This document shows, piece after piece, positions 33,151 to 41,395 of a stretch of 64,000 nt of DNA. Origin of the DNA: CAYWVR01 sp964461715 (GTDB taxonomy: Bacteria; Planctomycetota; Phycisphaerae; FEN-1346); the NCBI GenBank assembly GCA_964461715.1, contig CAYWVR010000013.1:25561-89560 (forward strand). The letters run 5' to 3'. Both the position numbers and the translations under genes were made by a program. The notes beneath the pieces were generated by a model. That model was not told the origin of the DNA. It saw only the letters and a program-made list of their open reading frames with translations, and ran no database searches. How positions within the stretch are numbered: the stretch's first letter is position 1; each line of letters starts with the position of its first letter.

Positions 33151-33178
33151 TTGCATCCGGCGCCCCGACGGGTATACT
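33151..33178 (+). promoter_or_regulatory. promoter of tRNA-Gly
   Basis: TTGCAT (33151-33156), 16 bases, TATACT (33173-33178), about 68 bases before the tRNA. Confidence 0.6.
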
Positions 33179-33246
33179 TATCCGCCGTAGGGTGCTCGGC
33201 GGGTCCGAACGGATGGTCCCGGGCGCCTCGGCTGATGTGGCAGCGA

Positions 33247-33321
33247 GCGGGCGTAGCTCAGTGGTAGAGCGCAACGTTGCCAACGTTGATGTCGTGGGTT
33301 CAAGTCCCATCGCCCGCTCCA
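33247..33321 (+). tRNA. tRNA-Gly (GCC)
   Basis: The cloverleaf folds fully. The acceptor stem pairs GCGGGCG with CGCCCGC. The D arm is GCTC...GAGC. The anticodon stem is CAACG/CGTTG with loop TTGCCAA (anticodon GCC). The T arm is GTGGG-TTCAAGT-CCCAT. The CCA end is encoded (33319-33321). Confidence 0.96.
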
Positions 33322-33536
33322 ATCTGGTCGCCTCGCGCGGCTCGGCCGAGACCGGGCAGAAGGTCTTGGCGGGCCGCGTTTGCGTTTGAGGCCCGCCTCC
33401 GGCGCGGGACCCCCCGCCGATCCGCGCCGCCCTGAGCCGTATCTTTTCGACCGGCTCCCCGCCTCCGGGCGGCGGCCGTGCTAGACTGAATTGGGGACGG
33501 CACGCTGCGGCGTGCCCCGCACACGAGAGGACGACC

Positions 33537-35027
33537 ATGGCCGACGATCCCACCCCCCGGGCCAAGCCCGACGAGCAGAGCCCCGACGTCCCGCCTCCCG
33601 GCCCCGCCGACGTGGCCGTCGACGCGACCGACGACGACGCGACCGAAGAGGAGGTTCTCGTCTTCGACACCGAGATCGAAGAGGTCGGCGTCTGCCGCAA
33701 GAAACTCACCGTCACCATCCCCCGCGAGACGATCGACGGGAAGTTCGACGCGAAGTTCGACGAGCTCCAGGAGGAGGCCCTCGTGCCGGGGTTCCGGCCG
33801 GGCCACGCCCCGCGGCGGCTCATCGAGAAACGGTTCCACCGTGCGGTGGCCGAGGAGCTCGCAGCCGAGCTGGCCGCCGGGTGCCTCCACCAGGCCCTCG
33901 AGCGCGAGGCGCTCCAGATCCTCGGCGAGCCCGACCTCGACCCCGACGCGCTCGAGGTGCCCGAGGAAGGGCCCATGACCTTCTCGGTCGAGCTGGAGGT
34001 GCGGCCGGAGTTCGAGCTCCCGGACATCCAGGGCATCCCTGTCGAGGTCGAGCGGCACGACGTGACGGACGAGGAGGTCGAGGCGGCCCTCGACCGCCTG
34101 CGCCGGATGCACGCCGAGCCGCGCCGGCTCTCGCATAGCGCCAAGGCCAAGGAGGACGACATCCTGGTCGGCGATTTCCGCCTCGAGGCGGGCGGCGAGA
34201 CGCTGGCCGAGCGCGAGGGCGCCCGCATCCCCGTCGCGGCCATCACCGTCGAGGGCGTGCCCCTCGAGAACTTCGTCGAGATCGTCTCCGGCGCGAAAGC
34301 CGGCGAGACGCGCGAGGGGACGGTCACGGTGCCCGACACCTCGCCGCGCGAGAACCTCCGGGGCAAGGACGCGAAGGTGACCGTGGCGATCAAAGAGATC
34401 GAGCGCCCCGAGCCCCCGTCCGACGAAGCCCTCCTCGAGCAGGCCGGCGAGGAGTCGATGGAGGACCTGAAGGGCGCCCTGCGGAGGCGGCTCCAGGTGG
34501 AGGCCGACCAGGCCTACGACGAGGCCCAGCGGCGAGCCATCGAGGACTGGCTCCTCGAACACACCGACTTCGAGCTGCCCGAGGGCCTCGTTGAGCGGTA
34601 CGCCGAGTCGGTCCACCGCCGCCGGCTCACCGAACTTCTGTACCGCGGGGTGCCCGCCGAGGAGCTCACGAAGCGCGAGGAGGAGCTCCGCAGCGCCTCC
34701 GGCGAGCGCTCCCGCCGCGACCTGAAGCTCCAGTTCATCCTCGACGCGATCGCCAAAAAGGAGGACATCACGGCCACAGACGCCGAGGTGGACGCCCGCG
34801 TCCGCTACATCGCCTCTCAGTACGGCCGCAAGGAGGACCGCGTCCGCGAGGAGATGGCCGAGCGCGGCCAACTGGACGCGATGTACGGTCAGATCCGCGA
34901 CGACAAGGTCATGCGGCTGCTGGTGGAGAAGGCCCAGAAGCGCGGCGAGGAGGAGAGTCCGGCCGGCGAGGCGGACTCCGGCGAGGCGGACTCCGGCGAG
35001 GCGTCCGAGGACGTCGAGAGCACGTAA
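33537..35027 (+). CDS. tig: trigger factor, ribosome-bound chaperone and prolyl isomerase
   Basis: The 496-residue protein is longer than the E. coli one (432). An acidic, proline-rich extension of about 45 residues comes before the ribosome-binding domain. That domain has ETIDGKFDAKFDELQEEALVPGFRPGHAPRRLIEKRF in the right place, its GFRPGxAP signature intact. The FKBP-like domain is at about 200-290 (DDILVGDFRLEAGGETLAE) and the helical chaperone domain after it. The C-terminus ends in an acidic repeat (GEADSGEADSGEA). It folds nascent chains at the ribosome exit. Two clpP genes follow directly, the classic tig-clp order, though clpX is not present. Confidence 0.92.
   Translation: MADDPTPRAKPDEQSPDVPPPGPADVAVDATDDDATEEEVLVFDTEIEEVGVCRKKLTVTIPRETIDGKFDAKFDELQEEALVPGFRPGHAPRRLIEKRFHRAVAEELAAELAAGCLHQALEREALQILGEPDLDPDALEVPEEGPMTFSVELEVRPEFELPDIQGIPVEVERHDVTDEEVEAALDRLRRMHAEPRRLSHSAKAKEDDILVGDFRLEAGGETLAEREGARIPVAAITVEGVPLENFVEIVSGAKAGETREGTVTVPDTSPRENLRGKDAKVTVAIKEIERPEPPSDEALLEQAGEESMEDLKGALRRRLQVEADQAYDEAQRRAIEDWLLEHTDFELPEGLVERYAESVHRRRLTELLYRGVPAEELTKREEELRSASGERSRRDLKLQFILDAIAKKEDITATDAEVDARVRYIASQYGRKEDRVREEMAERGQLDAMYGQIRDDKVMRLLVEKAQKRGEEESPAGEADSGEADSGEASEDVEST
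34965..35003 (+). repeat. 15-bp tandem repeat in the tig 3' end
   Basis: Two exact 15-base copies (GGCGAGGCGGACTCC, from 34965 and 34980) and a partial third encode GEADS repeats in the acidic tail of trigger factor. Confidence 0.8.
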
Positions 35028-35078
35028 CCCCAGCGGGCGCCCGCCGCCGGGCGCCCCGCACCGAGCGAGGCCCACGCG

Positions 35079-35705
35079 ATGACCCGACCGTTTCGCCCCG
35101 ACGATCTATCCCTGGTGCGTCCTCGCGGCGCGCTGATGCCCAGCCCACAGCAGCAGCGGTGGATGACGCTGGCCGACCTGCTGCTGGAGAACCGCATCAT
35201 CTTCCTCGAGGGCGTGATCGACGATCACGTCGCCAACTCGATCGTCATGAAGCTCCTCTACCTCCAGAGCGAGAAGCGGAACCAGGAGATCAGCCTCTAC
35301 ATCAATTCGCCCGGCGGCTACGTCTCCTCAACCCTGGCCATCTACGACACGATGCAGTTCCTCGACTCGCCCGTCGCCACCTACGCCATCGGCCTCGCCG
35401 CCAGCGGCGCCGCCCTGCTGCTGGCCGGCGGGACGGGGGGCAAGCGCTACGCCCTCCCCCACGCCAAGGTCATGCTCCACCAGCCCGCCGGCGAGGTGGG
35501 CGGACAGGCCGCCGACATCGAAATCGCCGCCAGGGAAGTCCTCAAGGACAAAGAGACCCTCATCCAGATTTTCGCCCGCCACACCGGCCAGGACCCCAAG
35601 AAGGTCCGGACCGAGACCGAGCGGGACCGTTATTTCTCCGCCGTCGAGGCCAAGGAGTACGGCCTCGTCGACGAGGTCCTCGAACACGTCAGCGAAGAGA
35701 AGTGA
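35079..35705 (+). CDS. clpP: ATP-dependent Clp protease proteolytic subunit, copy 1
   Basis: The 208-residue serine protease has the ClpP oxyanion loop INSPGGYVSSTLAIYDTMQF (about 70-89) and the His motif VMLHQPAGEVGG (about 130). The tail TERDRYFSAVEAKEYGLVDEV carries the aspartate. The nucleophile region reads IGLAASGAALL, whereas most ClpP have GQAASMGA. The serine is kept but its neighbours differ. It would form a tetradecamer with the second ClpP encoded 19 bases downstream. An N-terminal extension of about 20 residues fits a propeptide. Confidence 0.92.
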   Translation: MTRPFRPDDLSLVRPRGALMPSPQQQRWMTLADLLLENRIIFLEGVIDDHVANSIVMKLLYLQSEKRNQEISLYINSPGGYVSSTLAIYDTMQFLDSPVATYAIGLAASGAALLLAGGTGGKRYALPHAKVMLHQPAGEVGGQAADIEIAAREVLKDKETLIQIFARHTGQDPKKVRTETERDRYFSAVEAKEYGLVDEVLEHVSEEK

Positions 35706-35724
35706 CCCGGAAAGGGACCCCCCG

Positions 35725-36333
35725 GTGAAGCCCACGAGCCAACTCATCCCCATTGTCGTCGAGCAGACCGGACGCGGCGAACGGAGCTACGACATCTACT
35801 CGCGGCTCCTGAAGGACCGCATCATCTTCATCGGCGGCAACATCGACGACGACATGGGCAACGTCGTCATCGCCCAGCTCCTGTTTCTCCAGAACGAGAA
35901 CGCCGACGCCGACATCCGCATCTACATCAACTCGCCGGGCGGGCTGGTCACGAGCGGCCTGGCGATCTACGACACGATGCAGTTCGTCGGCTGCGACGTC
36001 GCCACCTACTGTCTCGGCCAGGCCGCCAGCATGGCCGCCGTCCTTCTCGCCGGAGGTACGAAGGGCAAGCGGCTGATCCTCCCGAACTCGCGGATCCTCA
36101 TCCACCAGCCGCTCGGCGGAGCGCGGGGCACGGCCACCGACATCAGCATCCAGGCGGAGGAGATCCTCCGGATGCGCCAGCGCCTGAACGAGATTCTCTC
36201 CCATCACACCGGCCAGCCCCTCGATCGGATCGAGGAGGACGTGGACCGCGACCGCTTCATGGGCGCCGAGGAGGCCGTCGAGTACGGCCTCGCCGACCAG
36301 ATCATCAAGAGCCTTCCGAAGAAGGGCGACTGA
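35725..36333 (+). CDS. clpP: ATP-dependent Clp protease proteolytic subunit, copy 2
   Basis: The 202-residue protein has the canonical motifs INSPGGLVTSGLAIYDTMQF, the nucleophile in YCLGQAASMAAVLLA (about 97), ILIHQPLGGARGTATDI and VDRDRFMGAEEAVEYGLAD. GTG start behind AAAGGGA. With copy 1 it probably makes a mixed ClpP1P2 barrel, as in other phyla with tandem clpP genes. The unfoldase (ClpX or ClpA) must be encoded elsewhere. Confidence 0.93.
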   Translation: MKPTSQLIPIVVEQTGRGERSYDIYSRLLKDRIIFIGGNIDDDMGNVVIAQLLFLQNENADADIRIYINSPGGLVTSGLAIYDTMQFVGCDVATYCLGQAASMAAVLLAGGTKGKRLILPNSRILIHQPLGGARGTATDISIQAEEILRMRQRLNEILSHHTGQPLDRIEEDVDRDRFMGAEEAVEYGLADQIIKSLPKKGD

Positions 36334-36440
36334 GCGGCGCCCCCCGCTCGCCTTCCCCGGATCGATCGCCCGACGCGCGCCGCTGCCGTTGGGTGGGGGG
36401 CCCATGCCGCACTTGGGTGCGAATGGGAAGGCTTCGGGGC

Positions 36441-38117
36441 TCAGCCGCGCGGCAGGCGCATGACGAACGCCGCGCCTTGGCCGGGCTTGGTGCGGAGCGA
36501 GATGTGGCCGCCGTGCTCCTGGACAATCTTCAGAGCCGCCGCGAGGCCCAGGCCCGTCCCCTTCTGACCCTTGGTCGAGTGGAACGGCTCAAAAATGCGT
36601 TCCTGCTGGCCGGCGGGGATGCCGGGGCCGTTATCCGCGACAACCATCCAGACCTCGTCCTCTTTGGGCGAAAGACGGGTCGAGATCTCCACCTTGCCGC
36701 GGACCGCCGGCACCGCCTCGATGGCATTGCCGACGATGTTGAGGAGAGCGTGGTGGATGCCGTCGGCGTCGATCGGCACCTCGGGCAGGTCGGTCCTCAG
36801 GCGGGTCGTGAGGCTCACCCCCCGCTCCTCGGCCGGGCCCTGGGCCAGCTCGGCCACCTCGCGGACGATGGCGTTGACGCTGGCCTTCTCGGGCTTCGGG
36901 GGGGCCTGGCGGCTGTAGGAGAGCATGTCCAGGACCATACGGTTGATGCGGCGAAGGTTGCGGCTGATGACGTCCCATCCGTCGCGGACCTGGCCGAGTT
37001 GCTCGCGCTCCAGGCCCGACTCGACCACGTGGCTGCCCCCTTGGATGCCCTGAAGCACATTCTTGATCGAGTGCGACAGGCTGGCGACCGTATGGCCAAT
37101 GGCCGCGAGGCGCTCCTGCTCAACCTGCCGCTGCATGAGGCGGGCGTTCTCGACCGCCAGGCCCGTCTGGAGGCCGATGGCCGTCATGAGCCTGAGGTCT
37201 TCGGGCGTGAACTGGCCCTGGCTCATGTGCGTATCCACGTGGATGATGCCGAGGATGGCGTCGCGGCTTCGGATGGGGACGCAGATGGCGCTTCGGATGC
37301 CGTAGTCCTGGACGCTCTCGCCCTCCTCGAAGCGGCGGTCCTGCATGGCATTGGTCGAGAGGGTCCCCTCGCCACGCTTCAGCACGTAGTTGATAATCGT
37401 GCGGCTGACGCAGATGGGAGCGGCCTTGGCCTGTTCGGTCCCCTCCGCAGGCTCCGGCGCGCCGCCCTGCTCGCGGCGAATCTGCTCGATGAGCTCCTCG
37501 CGGTAACGGAGGGTCTTCGGCTCCATCACGCCGGTCTTCTCGTCCTTCAGCAGAATGGCCCCGCGGTCGGCGTCGACCACGTCGAAGACCATGGTCATGA
37601 CGTTCGAGAGGAGGCGGTCGATATCGTAGTCGTGGGCCAGCATGTCCGCGATGCGGTACAGGGCCCGCAGGCCCACGACGCTCGTCCGCATCTCGGCCAT
37701 GTCCTCGCCGCCCGCGAACGCCAGGTGCGGGTCGCCGCTCGCCGTCTCGGTGGCCATGATCGAGATGTCGACGAGGCCCTCGGTGTCGATGTGGATGGGC
37801 AGGCCGCGGTGGTCGACGTCCGCCCCCGCGTGGGGGCGGCCCATGGTCAGGATAGTGTTGCCCACGCGGATCTGGTCGCCCGCCTCGATGGGCGACTCCG
37901 ACACCCGCGCCCCGTTGACGTACGTGCCGTTGACGCTGCCCGAATCGCGCAGGACGTACCTGCCGTTCTGGGCCGCCAAACGGGCGTGGTGGCGGCTGAC
38001 GCCGGGATCGCGCAGCGGAACCTCGCACGAGGCGTCGCGACCAATGATGGTCTCCTCGCCGTCGATCTCGAACGTCTTGCCGCTATCCGGCCCCTGAATG
38101 ACAGTCAGCGTCGGCAT
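36441..38117 (-). CDS. FHA-GAF sensor histidine kinase
   Basis: The 558-residue protein has an FHA domain at 1-92 (EETIIGRDASCEVPLRDPGV, SRHHARL, GSVNGTYVNG), which binds phosphothreonine. A GAF domain follows at about 150-320 (MVFDVVDADRGAILL, SAICVPIRSRDAILGIIHVD). Then comes a HisKA-like helix with the likely phosphorylated His in SLSHSIKNVLQGI (about 346), and the ATPase domain with NIVGNAIEAV, VADNGPGIP and GTGLGLAAALKIVQEHGG. There is no membrane segment, so it is cytoplasmic. The FHA part links Ser/Thr kinase signalling to a two-component output. No response regulator gene is nearby. Confidence 0.9.
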   Translation of the reverse strand: MPTLTVIQGPDSGKTFEIDGEETIIGRDASCEVPLRDPGVSRHHARLAAQNGRYVLRDSGSVNGTYVNGARVSESPIEAGDQIRVGNTILTMGRPHAGADVDHRGLPIHIDTEGLVDISIMATETASGDPHLAFAGGEDMAEMRTSVVGLRALYRIADMLAHDYDIDRLLSNVMTMVFDVVDADRGAILLKDEKTGVMEPKTLRYREELIEQIRREQGGAPEPAEGTEQAKAAPICVSRTIINYVLKRGEGTLSTNAMQDRRFEEGESVQDYGIRSAICVPIRSRDAILGIIHVDTHMSQGQFTPEDLRLMTAIGLQTGLAVENARLMQRQVEQERLAAIGHTVASLSHSIKNVLQGIQGGSHVVESGLEREQLGQVRDGWDVISRNLRRINRMVLDMLSYSRQAPPKPEKASVNAIVREVAELAQGPAEERGVSLTTRLRTDLPEVPIDADGIHHALLNIVGNAIEAVPAVRGKVEISTRLSPKEDEVWMVVADNGPGIPAGQQERIFEPFHSTKGQKGTGLGLAAALKIVQEHGGHISLRTKPGQGAAFVMRLPRG

Positions 38118-38334
38118 GGAATGTGCACAACCAAAGCCCTGGGCGCGTGGTGCCCCCGAGACGTGACGGTCCGGCTCGCCACCTAATCATACGTCCGCGG
38201 GGGCCGCCTGTCTCGCAAGAAAAAGCCGTGCGTCATCTCTCCAGCCCTCTTCTATCGACCAGGAGGGCCCCGAGGCTCAAGCTTCCGAGGGCCTACGGGA
38301 CGGGTTTTCCCCCAGAGACAGGACTTCGTGACGC

Positions 38335-38553
38335 TCAGGGCTTGGGCGTTTCCGTTCTTGCGGCACTCGTGCGGCCATCCGAAAGCCCATCTGCGAGACC
38401 CTGGCCCAGGTTCAGACTGGCCACGATCCCGGCGATGAACCCGCCCACCCACTTGACGGTCTCCAGGTCGTGGCCCACCAGCACCAGGGCCATCACCGCG
38501 GCGATCCCCACCAGGCTCAGCACCATCTTCTTGCTTGCCAGAAGCTGCTTCAC
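38335..38553 (-). CDS. small phage-type membrane protein, holin-like
   Basis: The 72-residue protein has a GTG start behind AAGGAGGTGAGCC. It has two hydrophobic stretches (about 10-26 and 33-48), then GQGLADGLSDGR and a charged end. The SKK...GGFIAGIVASLNLGQGLADG layout recurs in small phage membrane proteins encoded near lysis genes. It is the last gene of the phage block on this strand. A holin role is likely but not proven. Confidence 0.5.
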   Translation of the reverse strand: MKQLLASKKMVLSLVGIAAVMALVLVGHDLETVKWVGGFIAGIVASLNLGQGLADGLSDGRTSAARTETPKP

Positions 38554-38586
38554 GGCTCACCTCCTTGCATTGCAGCCGGGGGCTGT

Positions 38587-38862
38587 TCAGGGATCCAGGA
38601 TGACGGCGGCCACCTGACGGGCCAGGGCCACCAGCTCCATGACGGCTTCCGGCACGAGACGCTCGCGCCCCAGGTGCCGCCTCAGGTCCTCCAGAACGGA
38701 CCGCCCCAAAACGGGCTCGAACTCGCCCAGCTCAAAGAGGTCCGTGTCCACCGCGTCCAGTGGATCGGCGGCCGCCTCGTCGACGACGGCGCGGCCGGCG
38801 GCGTCGGCCGCCTCGATGAACTCGACGGCGGCACGCTTCAGGTTCGTCTCGGCTTCGGTCAT
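38587..38862 (-). CDS. small acidic protein of the phage block
   Basis: The 91-residue, acidic, helical protein of unknown function overlaps the lipoprotein gene before it by 4 bases (ATGA). No motif is recognised. Confidence 0.5.
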   Translation of the reverse strand: MTEAETNLKRAAVEFIEAADAAGRAVVDEAAADPLDAVDTDLFELGEFEPVLGRSVLEDLRRHLGRERLVPEAVMELVALARQVAAVILDP

Positions 38863-39356
38863 CGGTCGGGCTCCTTCTCGCGGTCGGTCGTCTGCACGAG
38901 GGCCTGGGCCTCCAGCTCGCGGACGAACAGGCTCCGCAGCAGCGTGCCCAAGCGGCTCCAGCTCTCCATCAGGCTCAGCGTCTCGCGGCCCAGGACCAGG
39001 GCCCGCTCGGCCAGGGCCTGGCGCTCGGCGAACTCGGCGTCAAGCCGGACCAGATTCGAATGGAAGTCCGCCGCCAGCGCGTCGCGCTTCCGGACCTTCT
39101 CGAGGACGGCCTCGAGCGGCACGCGGCCGGCGTCGTCGGCCGCCCGGGCCAGGCTTGCCTCCAGCGCCGACGCCAGTCGCTCGCGCTTCTCGGCCTCCAG
39201 GTGGGCCCGAACCTTTTCGTGATAGGCCGCCATCTCGGCGCGGTACTGAGCGAGGGCGGCCATCTGGACGCGCTGGCTCTCGGTGACCGCCGGCGACGCG
39301 CACCCGGCGAGCGAGGCCGCGAGCACGAGCGTGGCGATGAGCGCGTTACGGAGCAT
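38859..39356 (-). CDS. lipoprotein with long coiled coil, outer spanin-like
   Basis: The 165-residue protein begins at the ATG at 39356 behind AAGGAGGAGAGAG. The lipobox is LAASLAGC (Cys about 19). The rest is mainly charged helix, QYRAEMAAYHEKVRAHLEAE onward. The gene starts within the last 11 bases of the upstream one-helix membrane gene. A lipoprotein nested against or overlapping a membrane-anchored coiled-coil protein is the arrangement of Rz/Rz1 spanins, which join inner and outer membranes at lysis. This is an inference from layout, since sequences of spanins are not conserved. Confidence 0.5.
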   Translation of the reverse strand: MLRNALIATLVLAASLAGCASPAVTESQRVQMAALAQYRAEMAAYHEKVRAHLEAEKRERLASALEASLARAADDAGRVPLEAVLEKVRKRDALAADFHSNLVRLDAEFAERQALAERALVLGRETLSLMESWSRLGTLLRSLFVRELEAQALVQTTDREKEPDR

Positions 39357-39684
39357 CTCTCTCCTCCTTCTTCCGCGAGTCCTCAGGGGCGGGGGCCGCA
39401 ACGTCTCCCAGCGGGTGACGCTGCATCTCGGCGCGCAGCTCGCGAAGGTCCTCCCGAGTCTCGGCCCGGGCGGCCTCGATCAAACGGACACTGGCCGCGT
39501 GCGGCTGGGCGCTATGCTGGTCCAGCCACCACGCCAGGCCCGCCAGATGCATCCCACCGGCGAAGAGGTGTCCGCCGAGGACGGCCGTGATGACCAGCCG
39601 CCTCAGCGTCCGCAGCTCCTCCCAGGTCCGCTGGTTGGCCTCGTGCTGCTCCGCCCGGAGCTGCTCGCACACGTCGCGGGTCAT
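39346..39684 (-). CDS. membrane-anchored coiled-coil protein, inner spanin-like
   Basis: The 112-residue protein has a charged N-terminus, a hydrophobic segment LVITAVLGGHLFAGGMHLAGL (about 30-50) and then a helical, charged region RAETREDLRELRAEMQRH. The start at 39684 is the first ATG after the preceding stop. It could be the inner-membrane partner of the lipoprotein gene that overlaps its end. Other phage membrane proteins could look alike. Confidence 0.45.
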   Translation of the reverse strand: MTRDVCEQLRAEQHEANQRTWEELRTLRRLVITAVLGGHLFAGGMHLAGLAWWLDQHSAQPHAASVRLIEAARAETREDLRELRAEMQRHPLGDVAAPAPEDSRKKEERDAP

Positions 39685-39703
39685 GTACGGCCCGGGGGCA
39701 CGC

Positions 39704-40729
39704 TTAGTCGTGGTAGCCAAAGGCCACCTCCACCATGAGCCGCACCGGCCCCGCCACGGCAAGGCCCTCCCGGTACGTGCTGGTATAGTTCGGCCCCGCC
39801 GGGGACCAGGCGGGTCGATCATCCGCCTCCGGCCGTCCCGAACGGACCACGAGGACGGTATCTCCGTTCGGGTTCACGGCCCCGGCCGGCACGGCGATGT
39901 GCTTCGAGCCGTAGGAATCCGAGTCGAACGTGGCCAGCGGCGAGCCGGCGGTGTCGGCGACCTCGGCGGGGAACGTGTCGGCGTAGTCGGCCGCCCCCCC
40001 CGGCGCCTCGGTGTTGAAGTCGAGCCAGGCCGCGGCGATCTCCGCCCCGGCCAGCGCCGCGGTCGCAAAGACCATCTCGAACCGTCGCGCCTCGACCACC
40101 CACTGTTGGCTGAATCCGTCGTCGAAGACCTCCGCGCCGAGGCCCGCGTCAAACCCGAGGCCTGTCGAGACGCCGTCATCCGCCCCGTCGAAAAGGGCGA
40201 ACGTCGCGGCCCGGTCGGTCGGCCAGTCGCTCACCCCGAAGGTCAGCCGGTAGACGCTGTCGGTCCGGACCGTCGCCGATGCCTGCGGCAGGACACGAAG
40301 ACGGTCCAAGCGGTTGACGGCGTGGTAGAGCTCCGCGAAAACGACCGCCGCGGCCGGCGACCAGAGATGAGCCGGCCCGCCGCCCGGCGCCTCCGCCGCC
40401 AGGTCCCACGTCCAGCCCCCCGCGCCGAAGGCGTCCTGGCACAGCGATGCCAAGTCATAGAGCGTCTCCCGCCCCGCGTCCCACCACCGGAGCGGCCAGA
40501 CGAGCCCAAGCATCCGCCGGATTTCGTCCTGGTAGTTGGCGAGCGTCCGGAGCGGCGGGTCCCCGCCGGCGGGCGTCCCGTGGAGGGGGTCCCATCGCGC
40601 CGAGGCCGGCGGCACGCCCAGGGCAGGCACGAGGGCGTCGCGCTCCAGCAGGGCCGCACGCAGCTCGCTCAACAAAACGACGTCCAGCGGGTCGCGCGGC
40701 GACGGCGGCCATCGTTCGTTCCAGGGCAT
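39704..40729 (-). CDS. phage structural protein of unknown type, 341 residues
   Basis: The ATG at 40729 follows AAGGAGCGG. The N-terminal half is helical with tryptophans (ANYQDEIRRMLGLVWPLRWW and LYDLASLCQDAFGAGGWTWD). The C-terminal half is beta-rich (SVYRLTFGVSDWPTDRAATFALF, ending VRLMVEVAFGYHD). It lies among tail-type genes, so a tail or fibre part is plausible. No family is recognised. Confidence 0.5.
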   Translation of the reverse strand: MPWNERWPPSPRDPLDVVLLSELRAALLERDALVPALGVPPASARWDPLHGTPAGGDPPLRTLANYQDEIRRMLGLVWPLRWWDAGRETLYDLASLCQDAFGAGGWTWDLAAEAPGGGPAHLWSPAAAVVFAELYHAVNRLDRLRVLPQASATVRTDSVYRLTFGVSDWPTDRAATFALFDGADDGVSTGLGFDAGLGAEVFDDGFSQQWVVEARRFEMVFATAALAGAEIAAAWLDFNTEAPGGAADYADTFPAEVADTAGSPLATFDSDSYGSKHIAVPAGAVNPNGDTVLVVRSGRPEADDRPAWSPAGPNYTSTYREGLAVAGPVRLMVEVAFGYHD

Positions 40730-40743
40730 GTTCGGCCGCTCCT

Positions 40744-41385
40744 TCAGACCATCCGCGGCGGGTGGAGCAGAATCGTCCACCCCGCGTCCGTCCAGTGCAG
40801 GATCACGTAGCGCTCGAAGTCGGCGGGGCCTTCGAGGTATCCGGCCTCGTCGGGCCACAACTCCCCGACGTTCGGCACCGCCTCCAGGGCCGCCCCGTCG
40901 TCGACGTAGCCACCCCCCCCGCGCCGAACCGGCTGGACGGTGTACGCCCCGCCGGCATAGCTCACGATCCGCCCCGGCCGCCAGAGCGGCACGGGGACGT
41001 GGGCGAGGCAAATCGTCTCGGGTGGCGTGGCCCCGTCGAGCCGCTTTTCGGCCCGGACGACCGTGCCCACGGCCAGCCGGTGCAGGCCCGGCCCCGCCTC
41101 CGCCACGTTGTGGACGATCAGGTCGGGGTCGCCTCCCGGTACCGGCTCCCAGAGGAGGCGACCGTCCACGTCGCGGCCCGCCGGGCGGACCTCCTCAACT
41201 CGGTACCGCTCGTCCGGCGGGTCCGACGGGGCGCCTTCGAGAACGCGGCACCAAAGGGGACGGAAGGTCTCCCCGGGTGGCCGGTAGGGCACGTCCGCCC
41301 CGGCGTGCTCGGCCCGGGCGCGCCACGACTCTTGGCGCACCAGCGCCGCGTCGATCGGGTACAGGTTTCGTCGCAATCTCTCCAT
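40744..41385 (-). CDS. phage-block protein of unknown function, 213 residues
   Basis: The protein is beta-rich, with several short strands and a glycine-rich turn (VRRGGGGYVDDG). It ends VILHWTDAGWTILLHPPRMV. It sits between two tail-like genes, with a gap of 14 bases to the gene after it and 10 to the gene before it. No family is recognised. Confidence 0.5.
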   Translation of the reverse strand: MERLRRNLYPIDAALVRQESWRARAEHAGADVPYRPPGETFRPLWCRVLEGAPSDPPDERYRVEEVRPAGRDVDGRLLWEPVPGGDPDLIVHNVAEAGPGLHRLAVGTVVRAEKRLDGATPPETICLAHVPVPLWRPGRIVSYAGGAYTVQPVRRGGGGYVDDGAALEAVPNVGELWPDEAGYLEGPADFERYVILHWTDAGWTILLHPPRMV

Positions 41386-41395
41386 GGGCGGTCTC

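Noticed and set aside
33247..33321. tRNA-Gly as attachment site of the phage block
   Set aside because: The block starts 5 kb away with intact housekeeping genes (tig, clpP, clpP and a histidine kinase) between, and no partial tRNA copy was seen near 38.3 or 50.8 kb.
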